From NCBI GenBank assembly GCA_963713965.1, contig OY970217.1, positions 744,001 through 808,000 on the forward strand: a stretch of DNA of 64,000 bases, written 5' to 3'. The notes under the pieces are model-generated. The model had not been told where the DNA came from, did not search any database, and saw only the letters and a program-made list of their open reading frames with translations. The DNA is from CALAGB01 sp963713965 (GTDB taxonomy: Bacteria > Chloroflexota > Chloroflexia > Thermomicrobiales > Thermomicrobiaceae). Shown here one piece after another: positions 26,088 through 34,871 of this stretch. Each line of letters starts with the position of its first letter. Within the stretch, counting starts at the first letter, position 1. Position numbers and translations under genes: made by a program.

Positions 26088-26093
26088 AGTATA
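26088..26093 (-). promoter_or_regulatory. Possible -10 of the DtxR-type gene
   Basis: Minus strand TATACT about 90 bases before the GTG start. The region upstream contains the palindrome at 26109-26124 in the -35 position instead of a good -35. Confidence 0.35.
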
Positions 26094-26108
26094 CGTCATA
26101 GTGGGCCT

Positions 26109-26124
26109 TGACTTGGCTGAGTCA
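26109..26124. promoter_or_regulatory. Inverted repeat TGACT-N6-AGTCA upstream of the DtxR-type gene
   Basis: TGACTTGGCTGAGTCA has perfect 5-base arms and lies 15 bases upstream of the TATACT -10 on the minus strand, where a repressor site would be expected. Autoregulation by the DtxR-type protein is possible but unproven. Confidence 0.4.
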
Positions 26125-26257
26125 GGCAGTGCGTGGTTGGCGGTGGTTAATCCGCTCGTAAGGCCTGTGGCGACCAGGTATGGCCGCTAAATGAGCATAA
26201 AGAACATTGGACGCGGCGCGGATAAAGAATTCAGTCCGCGGCGCTTCGGAGGATAAT

Positions 26258-27172
26258 TTGCTGGGTCGATTCATTCGAGCTGTCGTCGGGATCGCTGCCG
26301 TGCTAGGCGCATCCGCTCTTACGTACTCTGTGGCGGTCGAACCGCGAACGTTGCGGCTCAGGCAGTTTCGTACAGGCATTCCAAACCTTCCCATCGAACT
26401 CGAAGGACTGCGGATCGCGTATCTGAGCGACTTCCACGTAGGCGGGCCGGGCTTTGGGGCTGAGCTGACGCGACAGGCATTCGACACGATTGCAAAGGAG
26501 CAACCTGATCTCGTGTTGCTCGGTGGTGATTATGTCGATCGCGGCCACTGGGATGACCAATCGTGCGACTATGACGGACTCAGGCAATTCCCCAACGTGG
26601 TCGGTGTGCTCGGGAACCACGACTACCGCGGCGGCGAGCCGGTGGCAGAGGCCATCCGCACCGGAATGGCCAGGCGAGGAGTTGTGATTCTGCGCAACGA
26701 GTCGATCAGCCTGCGCCTGCGGGACACGGACGTGACGATCGCGGGCGTCGACGATCCCTACACGCGGCACGACGATTTCGACTCGACGCTCGTGACGAGT
26801 TCGTGGCCATTGATCCTCCTCGCTCACGCACCAGTTATCGAGGACGATCTGCGGCCCGGCATGGCCGGGATGATCCTCTCTGGACACACGCACGGTGGAC
26901 AGATCCGCATCTCCCCATGGCGCACGCTCACGCCCCTTGATTTCACGTACTATCTTGACCACCTCGCCGGGCGACCGGTCTCTCGCTACCAGCGGGGATT
27001 TCATTGGGCCAAGGGGAACCTGCTCTATGTGAGCAACGGAATTGGAACCACTCGCTGGCCGTTGCGTTTTATGGCGCCGCCTGAGATCGCGATCTTCCAT
27101 CTGAGCAAGGCGGCTCCTCACCCGGACAAAGCATGTGACGACCCGAGCCGATACGTCGAGGACATCGGCTGA
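26258..27172 (+). CDS. Membrane-anchored metallophosphoesterase
   Basis: A 304-residue calcineurin-like phosphoesterase. An N-terminal hydrophobic segment (about 5-25, AVVGIAAVLGASALTYSVA) acts as anchor. All metal motifs are present: AYLSDFHVGG, LGGDYVDRG, GVLGNHDYRGG, LLAHAPV and SGHTHGGQI. The GHTHGGQIR type is found in YkuE/YaeI-like enzymes acting on lipid phosphates or similar substrates. A TTG at 26258 right after GGAGGATAAT is preferred over an upstream TTG at 26207. The DUF1786 gene follows after 30 bases. Confidence 0.88.
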   Translation: MLGRFIRAVVGIAAVLGASALTYSVAVEPRTLRLRQFRTGIPNLPIELEGLRIAYLSDFHVGGPGFGAELTRQAFDTIAKEQPDLVLLGGDYVDRGHWDDQSCDYDGLRQFPNVVGVLGNHDYRGGEPVAEAIRTGMARRGVVILRNESISLRLRDTDVTIAGVDDPYTRHDDFDSTLVTSSWPLILLAHAPVIEDDLRPGMAGMILSGHTHGGQIRISPWRTLTPLDFTYYLDHLAGRPVSRYQRGFHWAKGNLLYVSNGIGTTRWPLRFMAPPEIAIFHLSKAAPHPDKACDDPSRYVEDIG

Positions 27173-27202
27173 CCGACGCTGGCACACGCGCAGGAGGAAG
27201 GC

Positions 27203-28291
27203 TTGAAGCTGTCTGAGCCGATTCGTATTCTGGCCATTGACGTTGGCGCCGGAACGCAAGACATTCTGGTCTACGAGAGCGACAAACGGATCGAGAATTG
27301 CACCAAGCTCATCCTGCCGTCGCAGACGCAGGTCGTGGGTAAGCGCATTCGTGAGGCGACCGTGCGCGGCGTCCCGATCTACCTGGCTGGGTCACTCATG
27401 GGTGGTGGCGAAAGCAGCGGAGCTATTGAGGCTCACCTGGACGCGGGTCTGCCGGTCTACGCGGCGGAGGGCCCCGCACGTACCATCCACAACGATCTCG
27501 AGCGAGTCGCCAAACGGGGGCTGCGGATCTGCTCGGAACCGCCAACTGGTGCCGACGTAATCTGGCTTGACGACGTGGATCTGGACGGGATCCGTCTGAC
27601 GCTCGAGCGCTTCGGAGTGTCCCTCCCGTCCCTATTCGCGATCTCTGTGCAAGACCATGGTTATTTGCCCGGCGCCGGCGGGCGCGAGTTCCGATACGAA
27701 TTCTTGCAGATGCTGCTGCACCAGGGCGGCGACCTCCGCTCGATGCTCTTCCGAGAAGTTCCGGACTACATGACGAGGATGCGCGCGATAAAGCAGCGCA
27801 TTCCGGGTGCGGTCGTCATGGACACCGGTGCGGCCGCGGTTCTCGGCATCATGGGCGATCCACGCGTCGCCCAATCGGTCGCCTCCGACGGCGCGATCCT
27901 CGTCAACATCGGCAATATGCACACCTTTGCTATCGCGGTCCGCGCTCGACGCGTCTACGGGATCGTCGAGCACCACACTGGCGGAATTACTCCAGAAACG
28001 TTGAAACGCCTGGTAGATCGCCTCTCAATCGGAAAGCTGACGCACGAGGAGGTCACGGCCATGGGTGGACATGGCGCGGCCTTCGTACCCGACTACCCAG
28101 AATCCGGCCCATTTGGGCTGGTGGCGATCACCGGACCAAATCGGGCGTTGGCGAACGAACTGGATTACTACCAGGCAGTGCCGCACGGAGACATGATGCT
28201 GGCTGGGCCGTACGGTCTGGTCGAGGGGATGCTGCGACTGCTCGAGCGCGAGGGGCACGACGTCCCACACTCGTTAGTCGCCGAGGGCTAG
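27203..28291 (+). CDS. DUF1786 protein (pyruvate formate-lyase-activating enzyme-related annotation)
   Basis: A 362-residue protein of the DUF1786 family. It opens with an actin/ASKHA-like phosphate loop (ILAIDVGAGTQDILVYE), and a second ASKHA-like element is LVNIGNMHTFAIAV. Databases label it 'pyruvate formate-lyase activating enzyme-like', but it has no radical-SAM CxxxCxxC motif, so that label is doubtful. It starts with TTG after GGAGGAAGG. It is probably co-transcribed with the phosphoesterase. The function is unknown; a sugar-kinase-like or nucleotide-binding role would fit the loop. Confidence 0.85.
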   Translation: MKLSEPIRILAIDVGAGTQDILVYESDKRIENCTKLILPSQTQVVGKRIREATVRGVPIYLAGSLMGGGESSGAIEAHLDAGLPVYAAEGPARTIHNDLERVAKRGLRICSEPPTGADVIWLDDVDLDGIRLTLERFGVSLPSLFAISVQDHGYLPGAGGREFRYEFLQMLLHQGGDLRSMLFREVPDYMTRMRAIKQRIPGAVVMDTGAAAVLGIMGDPRVAQSVASDGAILVNIGNMHTFAIAVRARRVYGIVEHHTGGITPETLKRLVDRLSIGKLTHEEVTAMGGHGAAFVPDYPESGPFGLVAITGPNRALANELDYYQAVPHGDMMLAGPYGLVEGMLRLLEREGHDVPHSLVAEG

Positions 28292-29364
28292 AAGGCGCGG
28301 CGCGCGAGCTGATCGAGGAGTGCCAGGAGTGCACTACGCCCGTCGTTGTCTTCGGCGTCACGTTCGATGATGTCTCGCGCCTCATCGTGATAGCGAGAAA
28401 CCACGGCTTCGAGATGATCCTGGATCTCGTAGCGCCTGAGCAATTCGATGATCCAGTCGACGTCGGGCTCGTCGATCGACGTCCGCTCGTAGATCTCTTT
28501 CAACTTCTCCCGCTCGTGCGGCTGCGCCGCTGCCGCGAGCGAGATGATGGGAAGTGACTTCTTGCGCCGGCGGATGTCGTCTGCCTTGCGCTTGCCTGTG
28601 ACGCTCGTCTCCCCCCATATACCGAGCACGTCGTCACGCACCTGAAAACCGAGTCCAAGCGCTTCACCGAATGCGCGGAAACGTTCGACTCGTTCTTCGT
28701 CCGCGCCGCCAATCAACGCTCCCGCGCTCGCGGCATACGCGAGGATGGCGGCGGTTTTGCCGCGAATCATTTCGACATAGTGGTCGACGCCGATATCCCA
28801 GCGGTCCTCGAATCCGAGGTCGAGTACCTGGCCCTCGACAATGCGTAGTGTGACCAGGTTGTAGCCCCGCATGAGCCGTTCGAGCCGCGCAGGAGAAACC
28901 CCCCGCTCCGAACTTCGGATCAACGCGAGCTGGCCCATTGCGAAGAGCGCGTCGCCAACGTTGATCGCCTGACTGGCTCCCCACAATGACCACACGGTTG
29001 GACGATGCCTGCGCGTATTGCTCTGATCCTGAATGTCGTCGTGAACTAGCGTGAAATTGTGGAGAAACTCAATGGCCGCGGCAGCCGGAACGGCAACACT
29101 CGGATCGCGACCGACCGAGGCGCAGGCGTACATGCAGATGAGGGGCCGGATGCGCTTGCCTGCATCATATTGAGCGGGCTGAAAGGACGGGTTTGCCCAG
29201 CCGAGGTGATAGCGAGCCATGCCGTAGAGGGAGAGATCATGTTCGCCCAATGAGTCAGAAGCCGGCTGTTCAACGGACGTCAGTACGTCCTTCATCATGC
29301 GCTCGACAGCGTGAATGTGGTCCGTCACGATCTCGTTTCCGAAAGGCTGAAACCGAGGCGCCAT
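28288..29364 (-). CDS. Polyprenyl diphosphate synthase (GGPP-synthase type)
   Basis: A 358-residue trans-isoprenyl diphosphate synthase. The first Asp-rich motif is LVHDDIQDQSNTRRHRPT, and the second is GFQVRDDVLGIWG, the DDxLG form seen in many actinobacterial and Chloroflexota enzymes. It makes C20 or longer prenyl chains for quinones, carotenoids or membrane lipids. The chain length cannot be read from sequence alone. Start chosen at MAPRFQPFG (29364); the frame opens at 29520, and 29403 is another ATG. Its end overlaps the convergent DUF1786 gene by 4 bases. Confidence 0.9.
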   Translation of the reverse strand: MAPRFQPFGNEIVTDHIHAVERMMKDVLTSVEQPASDSLGEHDLSLYGMARYHLGWANPSFQPAQYDAGKRIRPLICMYACASVGRDPSVAVPAAAAIEFLHNFTLVHDDIQDQSNTRRHRPTVWSLWGASQAINVGDALFAMGQLALIRSSERGVSPARLERLMRGYNLVTLRIVEGQVLDLGFEDRWDIGVDHYVEMIRGKTAAILAYAASAGALIGGADEERVERFRAFGEALGLGFQVRDDVLGIWGETSVTGKRKADDIRRRKKSLPIISLAAAAQPHEREKLKEIYERTSIDEPDVDWIIELLRRYEIQDHLEAVVSRYHDEARDIIERDAEDNDGRSALLALLDQLARRAF

Positions 29365-29542
29365 CGATTGTCGACGACGCGAATTTTGGGCATAATATAG
29401 CATGATTGACACTTCAGAGGCGCGCTTTTGACGGCTACCAAAGGCCGAACTCGTTCCTGCCGGACGCCTCGAAAGCACCTCCACTTCGCGCTTCGAACGT
29501 GAGGCGCGTAATGAGTTCACCGCGAAAGCGTAGGTGTTCCAA

Positions 29543-30232
29543 ATGATTTTCGACTCAACCTATTTTCTTTACATCATCCCACCGATGATCTTCTTGCTGT
29601 TCGCGCAGTGGCGCGTGAAATCGACATTCAACAAGTACAGCAAGGTGCCGAATCAGCGTGGGATGAGTGGCGCGGAGGTCGCGCGAGCACTCCTGGACGC
29701 CAACGGACTGCGCGATATCCCGGTCGAGATGATCAACGGAGATCTGACCGATCACTACGATCCGCGTTCGCGCACCATGCGACTGTCTAAGCCTGTCTTC
29801 ATGAGCCGCTCGGTCGCGGCGCTGGGAATCGCAGCGCACGAAACCGGACACGCCATCCAGCAGCAGCACAGTTACGTTCCGTTGCAGATTCGCTCGGCGC
29901 TGGCCCCGGTCGCGTCGATCGGCTCGAACATCGGCTGGGTCATGATCATCGGCGGGATCCTGATCTCGGTGACGCAACTGGCGTGGCTCGGCATTGCCTT
30001 CTTTGCCGCGGGCACGCTCTTCGCGCTGATCACCCTGCCGGTCGAATTCAACGCCAGTAATCGCGCCATGGCGCTGCTGACCAACACGGGCATCGTCGAC
30101 CGCACCGAAGCGCAGCAGAACCGCGAAGTTCTCAACGCCGCGGCGCTTACCTATGTGGCTGGCTTCGTAGCGGCGCTGATGCAGCTCCTGTACTGGCTCA
30201 GCATCGTCAGCGGGATGAATCGCCGCTCCTAA
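29543..30232 (+). CDS. Membrane zinc metallopeptidase (YugP family)
   Basis: A 229-residue integral membrane protein of Peptidase family PF04298. The zinc motif is HETGH (His99-Glu100-xx-His103), set after VAALGIAA. Hydrophobic segments lie at 5-22, about 115-140, 145-165 and 205-225. The family's conserved N-terminal Asp-x-Thr/Ser-Tyr segment is present (MIFDSTYFLYIIPP), which sets the start at ATG 29543 rather than the GTG at 29534. Probable role in membrane protein or surface maintenance; targets unknown. A strong terminator follows. Confidence 0.9.
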   Translation: MIFDSTYFLYIIPPMIFLLFAQWRVKSTFNKYSKVPNQRGMSGAEVARALLDANGLRDIPVEMINGDLTDHYDPRSRTMRLSKPVFMSRSVAALGIAAHETGHAIQQQHSYVPLQIRSALAPVASIGSNIGWVMIIGGILISVTQLAWLGIAFFAAGTLFALITLPVEFNASNRAMALLTNTGIVDRTEAQQNREVLNAAALTYVAGFVAALMQLLYWLSIVSGMNRRS

Positions 30233-30253
30233 TCTGAAACGCGCGTTAATGGA

Positions 30254-30283
30254 AAACCCGCCGTCGGATCCGACGGCGGGTTT
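30254..30283. terminator. Bidirectional rho-independent terminator
   Basis: A 30-base perfect palindrome: AAACCCGCCGTCG and its complement around GATC. It is flanked by T-rich sequence (TTTCTGTTTT) on the plus side and A-rich sequence on the other. It separates the convergent peptidase and allantoinase-type genes. Confidence 0.88.
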
Positions 30284-30308
30284 CTGTTTTCCACGCGGTG
30301 CAGGTCCG

Positions 30309-31691
30309 TCAGTCGGCCGCCTGTCCATATCCACGGGACAGGAACTTTCCGCTGCCACGCTCGCCAGAGACAACCGGTTCCCCGTCGAATGTGTAGACGG
30401 TCGTGCCCCGAATGATCGTGCGCACGACGCGGCCGAGAATCTCGCGTCCCTCCATCGGCGTCCATTTGTTGCGGTGCAGCATCTCGTCACCGCGCACTTC
30501 CCACAGCTCGTTGGGATCGTAAATGGCGACGTCGGCGTCCGCACCGAGATCGAGCGAGCCTTTGCGCGGGAAGAGGCTGAAGATCCGCGCTGGATTTCCA
30601 GCGGTGAGCCGCACGAAGTCCTCGATCTCCAGACCTCTGCGATTCATCATCTCGTCGAAGATCGAGGGATACATCGTTTGGACGCCCGCCAATCCCAGCG
30701 GCGCCTCCCAGATGTCGTCCAGACCCGCCTCTTTGCTTTCGATGGTGTAACCGCAATGATCCGACGAGATGACATCGACCGTGCCGTCTGAGACGAAGTC
30801 CCACAGCATCTCGACCTGATCACGGTTGCGAATGGCCGGAGCGCAACGCGCGAAGGGTCCACGCTGGATCAGGTCATCTTCATCCATGACGAGGTATTGC
30901 GGACAGGTCTCTCCGTACACCAGGCTGCCGCGCGCCTGCGCCTCGCGAATGAGTTCGAAGCCACCCGCGGTGCTGACGTGGCAGATGTAGGCAATGCCGC
31001 CCGTCTGCTCTGCAAAGAAGATAGCGCGATTGATCGCCTCCACCTCGACGATTGGTGGGCGCGACTCGGCATGCGCCAGCGGATCCTTGCGGCCAGCCGC
31101 CTTCATGCGCGCGATGCCGGCTTGCAACAGCTGATCGTTTTCGGCATGCAGTCCATAGGGAATGCCGGTAGTAGCTAGCCGTTCGAAAACCGAGAGGAGC
31201 GTATCGTCAGTGGCTGCTGGGAATCCGGGGCTTGAACCCGCCATGAAGGATTTGATCGCAACGACGCCCTCGTCGATCATCTCATCAATCTTGTCCAGAT
31301 CCTGGTTGATGGCGGCGCCCCACAGCGCGAAGTCAACGATGGTCTCGCCGGAAGCGACTCTGATCTTTTCGCGGATGTGGTCGCCCTCGCTGGAGACGGG
31401 CGTCGCTTGTGGCATCTCGACTACCGTTCCGATGCCCCCGGCGATGGCGCCCATGCTGCCGGTATAGAAGCCTTCGGTCTGCACAGCATTCGGCTCCCGG
31501 AAGTGTGTGTGTACGTCGACACCGGCAGGGACGACGAACTTGCCACCCGAGTCGATCGTCTCGTCCGCATCGAGCTCACTCGCGTCTGCCATAATGGCGG
31601 CGATGCGCTCTCCATCGATGACGAGATCTGCACGCACCGCGCCGCTTTCTAAGCCGAGCACTCCACCCCGGATCACCGTTCGCCTAGCCAT
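30309..31691 (-). CDS. Allantoinase-type cyclic amidohydrolase (AllB/dihydropyrimidinase family)
   Basis: A 460-residue binuclear metal hydrolase of the allantoinase/dihydroorotase/hydantoinase group. Ligands visible are VDVHTHFREP (HxH), the bridging lysine in VAIKSFMAGSS, GLHAEN (His), CHVSTAGG (His) and SSDH (Asp). The DFALWGAAINQD stretch fits AllB best. It opens cyclic amide rings, with allantoin to allantoate likely, but other hydantoins cannot be excluded. The start at 31691 is behind GGAGGG. It is co-oriented with a molybdopterin-binding protein 90 bases upstream. Confidence 0.87.
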   Translation of the reverse strand: MARRTVIRGGVLGLESGAVRADLVIDGERIAAIMADASELDADETIDSGGKFVVPAGVDVHTHFREPNAVQTEGFYTGSMGAIAGGIGTVVEMPQATPVSSEGDHIREKIRVASGETIVDFALWGAAINQDLDKIDEMIDEGVVAIKSFMAGSSPGFPAATDDTLLSVFERLATTGIPYGLHAENDQLLQAGIARMKAAGRKDPLAHAESRPPIVEVEAINRAIFFAEQTGGIAYICHVSTAGGFELIREAQARGSLVYGETCPQYLVMDEDDLIQRGPFARCAPAIRNRDQVEMLWDFVSDGTVDVISSDHCGYTIESKEAGLDDIWEAPLGLAGVQTMYPSIFDEMMNRRGLEIEDFVRLTAGNPARIFSLFPRKGSLDLGADADVAIYDPNELWEVRGDEMLHRNKWTPMEGREILGRVVRTIIRGTTVYTFDGEPVVSGERGSGKFLSRGYGQAAD

Positions 31692-31780
31692 TGCGCCCTC
31701 CAATTTTGATCTCAATCCGCGGTCGACGATCGATCAGGCCGCGAAAGGTATGAAGTCCCTCGCCGCACCCGACGGTCGGC

Positions 31781-32827
31781 CTATCCGTCGTCATCTTCTT
31801 CGGTGCTGACGTCCTCGTCGTACGGCGGGAAGCGAAACCGCATCTCCCGATCCAGAAGACCACCATAGCCGAAGCTGTCGACATCCTCTTCCGTGAGGTG
31901 CTCGCCTGCCATCACCAATGGAAGAATTAGGTCAGCAAACGTCACCGACGAGTACATTGAACATGAGGCCAGATTGACGATTGGCACGTCACCGATCTCA
32001 GCCAGCCAGAACATGCTACCGGGATGAGACGGCGCTCCGTAGTGGACCATCTTGCCGTTCAGCTCGCCGATGGCGATCAGCGTTGGATCGAGTGGATCGA
32101 GCGTGTTGCCGCCTGCCATCAAGATGACGTCATTCGTCGGAACGAGATTTGTGAGCGCCTCGGCGACGGCATCGGCATCCGAGGCGACGAACGTTACGCC
32201 GGTCAGTCGCGACCCATACCAGCCGATCTTCTGGTCGATGCTGGCGTTGAACCGGTCACGCAGCTTTTCTGACAACCCTTCGGTAGCAATGACGCCAACT
32301 CGTTTCGGTTCGAACGGCATCACTCGGATCAACGCGTCCTGATGTTCCCGGGCGACGCACTCCGCGCGGGAGATGTCTCGCTCCGGGACGGCCAATGGAG
32401 TGATCTTGACCCCTGCGACGATTTTCCCAGGGAGTACCGGTTGCCGGTCAAGATGAGTGAAAACCGCAAGTCCCGGAATCTGATTGATGGCAAAGATGAA
32501 TCCCGGGTCGACGCGCAACACCCCTCTGACATCGGCGACCAGATTGTAGCGGCTGAGCGCGGGACCCTTAACGCGGACTCCCGTGCCGGCCACGGCTCGA
32601 GATAGGCGCAATCCTGCGTCGTCCTCATGCACATCATCTGAGCCGGGCTCAATGACGTGAATGCAGCTTTCGTTGGCGTCACACAGCGCGTCGAACGCCA
32701 CGTCGTCGAGGATGGCACCTTTCTTGATGAGTCGCTTGCCTTGACGCGAGCGCACGTCCTGCGCAACGATCCAACCTGCTTTGCCCTGGTCGATTAGCTG
32801 TCTGGCCGTCATACTGTGGGCCTGCAA
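31781..32827 (-). CDS. Molybdopterin-binding (MoaB/MogA-like domain) protein
   Basis: A 348-residue protein with an N-terminal segment (1-110, TARQLIDQGKAGWIVAQDVR) and a C-terminal molybdopterin-binding domain. That domain contains RVGVIATEGLSEKLRDRF, NDVILMAGGNTLDPLDPT and GAPSHPGSMFWLAEIGDVPIVNLA. Such proteins often lie near Cox-type molybdenum hydroxylases, and one is encoded 6 kb away. It may carry or modify the cofactor, or sense it. Its acidic tail is YDEDVSTEEDDDG. A TTG at 32827 after GGAGG is the likely start; an ATG at 32812 is the alternative. It shares a strand with the allantoinase-type gene, which could be downstream on one transcript. Confidence 0.85.
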   Translation of the reverse strand: MQAHSMTARQLIDQGKAGWIVAQDVRSRQGKRLIKKGAILDDVAFDALCDANESCIHVIEPGSDDVHEDDAGLRLSRAVAGTGVRVKGPALSRYNLVADVRGVLRVDPGFIFAINQIPGLAVFTHLDRQPVLPGKIVAGVKITPLAVPERDISRAECVAREHQDALIRVMPFEPKRVGVIATEGLSEKLRDRFNASIDQKIGWYGSRLTGVTFVASDADAVAEALTNLVPTNDVILMAGGNTLDPLDPTLIAIGELNGKMVHYGAPSHPGSMFWLAEIGDVPIVNLASCSMYSSVTFADLILPLVMAGEHLTEEDVDSFGYGGLLDREMRFRFPPYDEDVSTEEDDDG

Positions 32828-32976
32828 CGAGACCTCCGATCAACGTCGTTGTTAACACTGACAAGTCTAACGCAGCCCGGCGGCATTCATTCACACGGAG
32901 TTGAGCGAAGTGTCAAAAAAGACGATCGGAGCAACCGAGCGACGATCGACCACACGAACTGAAAGGTGAGCAGGCG

Positions 32977-33408
32977 ATGGCAGTCAACACACAGGAGCGA
33001 CTCGACATCCTTCAGGACGTCTCAAAGTCCTGGCTCGAATTTGTGAAGGCCGTCCGCGGCTTGAGCGATGAGCAGGTTACCAAACCCGCCTCGGTCGATC
33101 AGTGGTCGGTGAAAGACATCATGGCGCATGTCACCTTCTGGGAAAGTCGCCTGATCCACGATATTGGTCTGCTCGAGCGAGGCGAAACACCGCCGGAAGA
33201 GAGCGACTTCGAGTCGATCAATCAGGAGGAGTCGACCAGGAGCCGTGCCGCAAGCCTGGATGATGTGCGAGCGCAGTTTGATGCCATGCATGATCAGATG
33301 ATGGGGATGCTCGAGGGGACAAGTCATCTCTCACGTGAGTTAGTCGCGGGGAACACCTACGAGCATTACGACGAGCATTTGGCCGACATCCGCAAGGCGT
33401 TCAAGTAG
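32977..33408 (+). CDS. DinB/ClbS-like four-helix protein
   Basis: A 143-residue helical protein of the DinB superfamily. It has the GLSDEQVTKPASVDQWSVKDIMAHVTFWE motif, where the aspartate/histidine positions around DIMAHV bind metal in related proteins, and the C-terminal HYDEHLADI histidines. The superfamily covers thiol transferases and stress proteins; the exact role is unknown. An ATG with GAAAGGTGAG upstream supports the start. It is followed by a hairpin-rich spacer. Confidence 0.82.
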   Translation: MAVNTQERLDILQDVSKSWLEFVKAVRGLSDEQVTKPASVDQWSVKDIMAHVTFWESRLIHDIGLLERGETPPEESDFESINQEESTRSRAASLDDVRAQFDAMHDQMMGMLEGTSHLSRELVAGNTYEHYDEHLADIRKAFK

Positions 33409-33588
33409 CAAGATACGGGGCAACTTGGACGGTAGCCACCGGGCAAGCCTGCCAGCGGTGGATGTTTCGGGAGCACACGAGGTGCTCCCGGCGCAGTGTG
33501 AAACCATCTGAGTCGGGCAACCCCACCAACCAACAGGGCGGCCAAATTGGCCGCCCTTATTCCGTTCAATTTGTGATGTAGACTGCTT
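33409..33588. other. Hairpin-rich spacer between DinB and clpX, possible structured RNA
   Basis: 180 bases between convergent genes with several nested pairings: CCACCGGGCA...TGCCAGCGGTGG (33436-33461), CGGGAGCAC/GTGCTCCCG (33468-33490) enclosed by GTTTC/GAAAC, and a final GGGCGGCC/GGCCGCCC. No known riboswitch or SRP RNA signature was recognised. It may be a small RNA or only a stack of 3' hairpins. Confidence 0.4.
33536..33559. terminator. Terminator hairpin between DinB and clpX
   Basis: GGGCGGCC-AAATT-GGCCGCCC followed by TTATT on the plus strand; the minus strand also offers a short T-poor tail. It likely ends the DinB transcript and perhaps clpX. Confidence 0.65.
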
Positions 33589-34848
33589 CTACGCCGTCTC
33601 TTGAAGCTCGATCGGCTCTTCGTTGACCGTCGCCAGCAGCGGACGTCGTTTCCGATTGATGACGTCGGCGTTGATGATGCATTTGCGGATGCCCTCGAGT
33701 GAGGGGATCTCGTACATCACGTCGAGCAGCACCTCTTCGATCGTGGTCCGCAGACCGCGTGCGCCGGTCTTGCGCTGCTCCGCCTGGGCCGCGGTCGCCT
33801 CGAGTGCGTCCTGCGTGAAGACCAGATCCACGTTGTCCAGCTTCATGATCTTCTGATACTGCTTCACCACGGCGTTCTTGGGCTCGACCATGATGCGCAT
33901 CAGGTCATCCTGCGAGAGACTGTCGAGTGCAACCGCCACCGGCAAACGTCCGACGAACTCCGGAATGAGCCCGTACTTCAGCAGGTCGTCGTGGGTGACG
34001 TGCGACAGCATGCTGTCTTCCACAGGCTCCTCGACGGTCGAACCAAACCCGAGCGTCGAGTCTTTGCCCGTGCGATGTCGCACGATGTCCTCAAGCCCCT
34101 CGAACGCACCGCCGCAGATGAAGAGGATATTACGTGTGTCGATCTGAATGTATTCCTGATGGGGGTGTTTGCGACCGCTCTGAGGCGGCACGTTGGCGAC
34201 GGTCCCCTCGATGATCTTGAGGAGCGCCTGCTGCACGCCTTCGCCAGAGACGTCACGCGTGATCGACGGATTGTCGCTCTTGCGCGCGATCTTATCGATC
34301 TCGTCGATATAGATGATCCCGGTCTGGGCCCGCTGCACGTCTCCAGCCGCCTGGATAAGACGCAACAGGATGTTCTCTACGTCCTCTCCGACGTATCCCG
34401 CTTCGGTCAGTGCCGTGGCATCGGCGATCGAGAACGGAACGTCGAGCAGCTTGGCCATGGTCTGAGCCAGCAGCGTCTTGCCGCTACCGGTCGGGCCCAG
34501 GAGCAGAATGTTGCTCTTTTGTAGCTCAATGTCGTCGTCCTCTTGTGCCCGAACGCGCTTGTAGTGGTTGTAGACGGCGACAGAGAGAATCTTCTTGGCT
34601 CGGTCCTGGCCGATGACGTACTGGCTGAGCTGTTCGTAAAGGCGTTTTGGTGTCGGTATGTGGGTCAGAGAGGGTTCCGGCCGGCGAGCTGGAGCTTCCT
34701 CTTCTTCGATGATCTCACGACAAAGCTGGACGCATTCATCGCAGATATAGACGGCGCCTGGCCCGGCAATGAGTCGCCGAACCTCTTCCTGTCCCTTGCC
34801 ACAAAACGAGCAACGATAATGCACCCGTCCGCCGCGAGTACTTGACAT
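33589..34848 (-). CDS. clpX: ATP-dependent Clp protease ATP-binding subunit ClpX
   Basis: A 419-residue AAA+ unfoldase. The N-terminal zinc-binding domain has Cys13/Cys16 and Cys36/Cys39 (CSFCGK...ICDECVQLC). Walker A GPTGSGKT is at 118-125, Walker B IIYIDEIDKI follows, and the GYVGED pore loop and sensor GARGLR are conserved. It unfolds tagged substrates and feeds them to ClpP. It is third in the leftward tig-clpP-clpX operon, 23 bases after clpP. Confidence 0.97.
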   Translation of the reverse strand: MSSTRGGRVHYRCSFCGKGQEEVRRLIAGPGAVYICDECVQLCREIIEEEEAPARRPEPSLTHIPTPKRLYEQLSQYVIGQDRAKKILSVAVYNHYKRVRAQEDDDIELQKSNILLLGPTGSGKTLLAQTMAKLLDVPFSIADATALTEAGYVGEDVENILLRLIQAAGDVQRAQTGIIYIDEIDKIARKSDNPSITRDVSGEGVQQALLKIIEGTVANVPPQSGRKHPHQEYIQIDTRNILFICGGAFEGLEDIVRHRTGKDSTLGFGSTVEEPVEDSMLSHVTHDDLLKYGLIPEFVGRLPVAVALDSLSQDDLMRIMVEPKNAVVKQYQKIMKLDNVDLVFTQDALEATAAQAEQRKTGARGLRTTIEEVLLDVMYEIPSLEGIRKCIINADVINRKRRPLLATVNEEPIELQETA

Positions 34849-34871
34849 CCCGTATCTCCCCGTACCGTTGA

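Noticed and set aside
27203..28291. Pyruvate formate-lyase activating enzyme
   Set aside because: No radical-SAM cysteine motif; the N-terminus is an ASKHA-like phosphate loop.
33409..33588. Signal recognition particle RNA, 6S RNA or a riboswitch
   Set aside because: Diagnostic conserved loops (for example the SRP GGAA region) are missing; reported only as a structured region.
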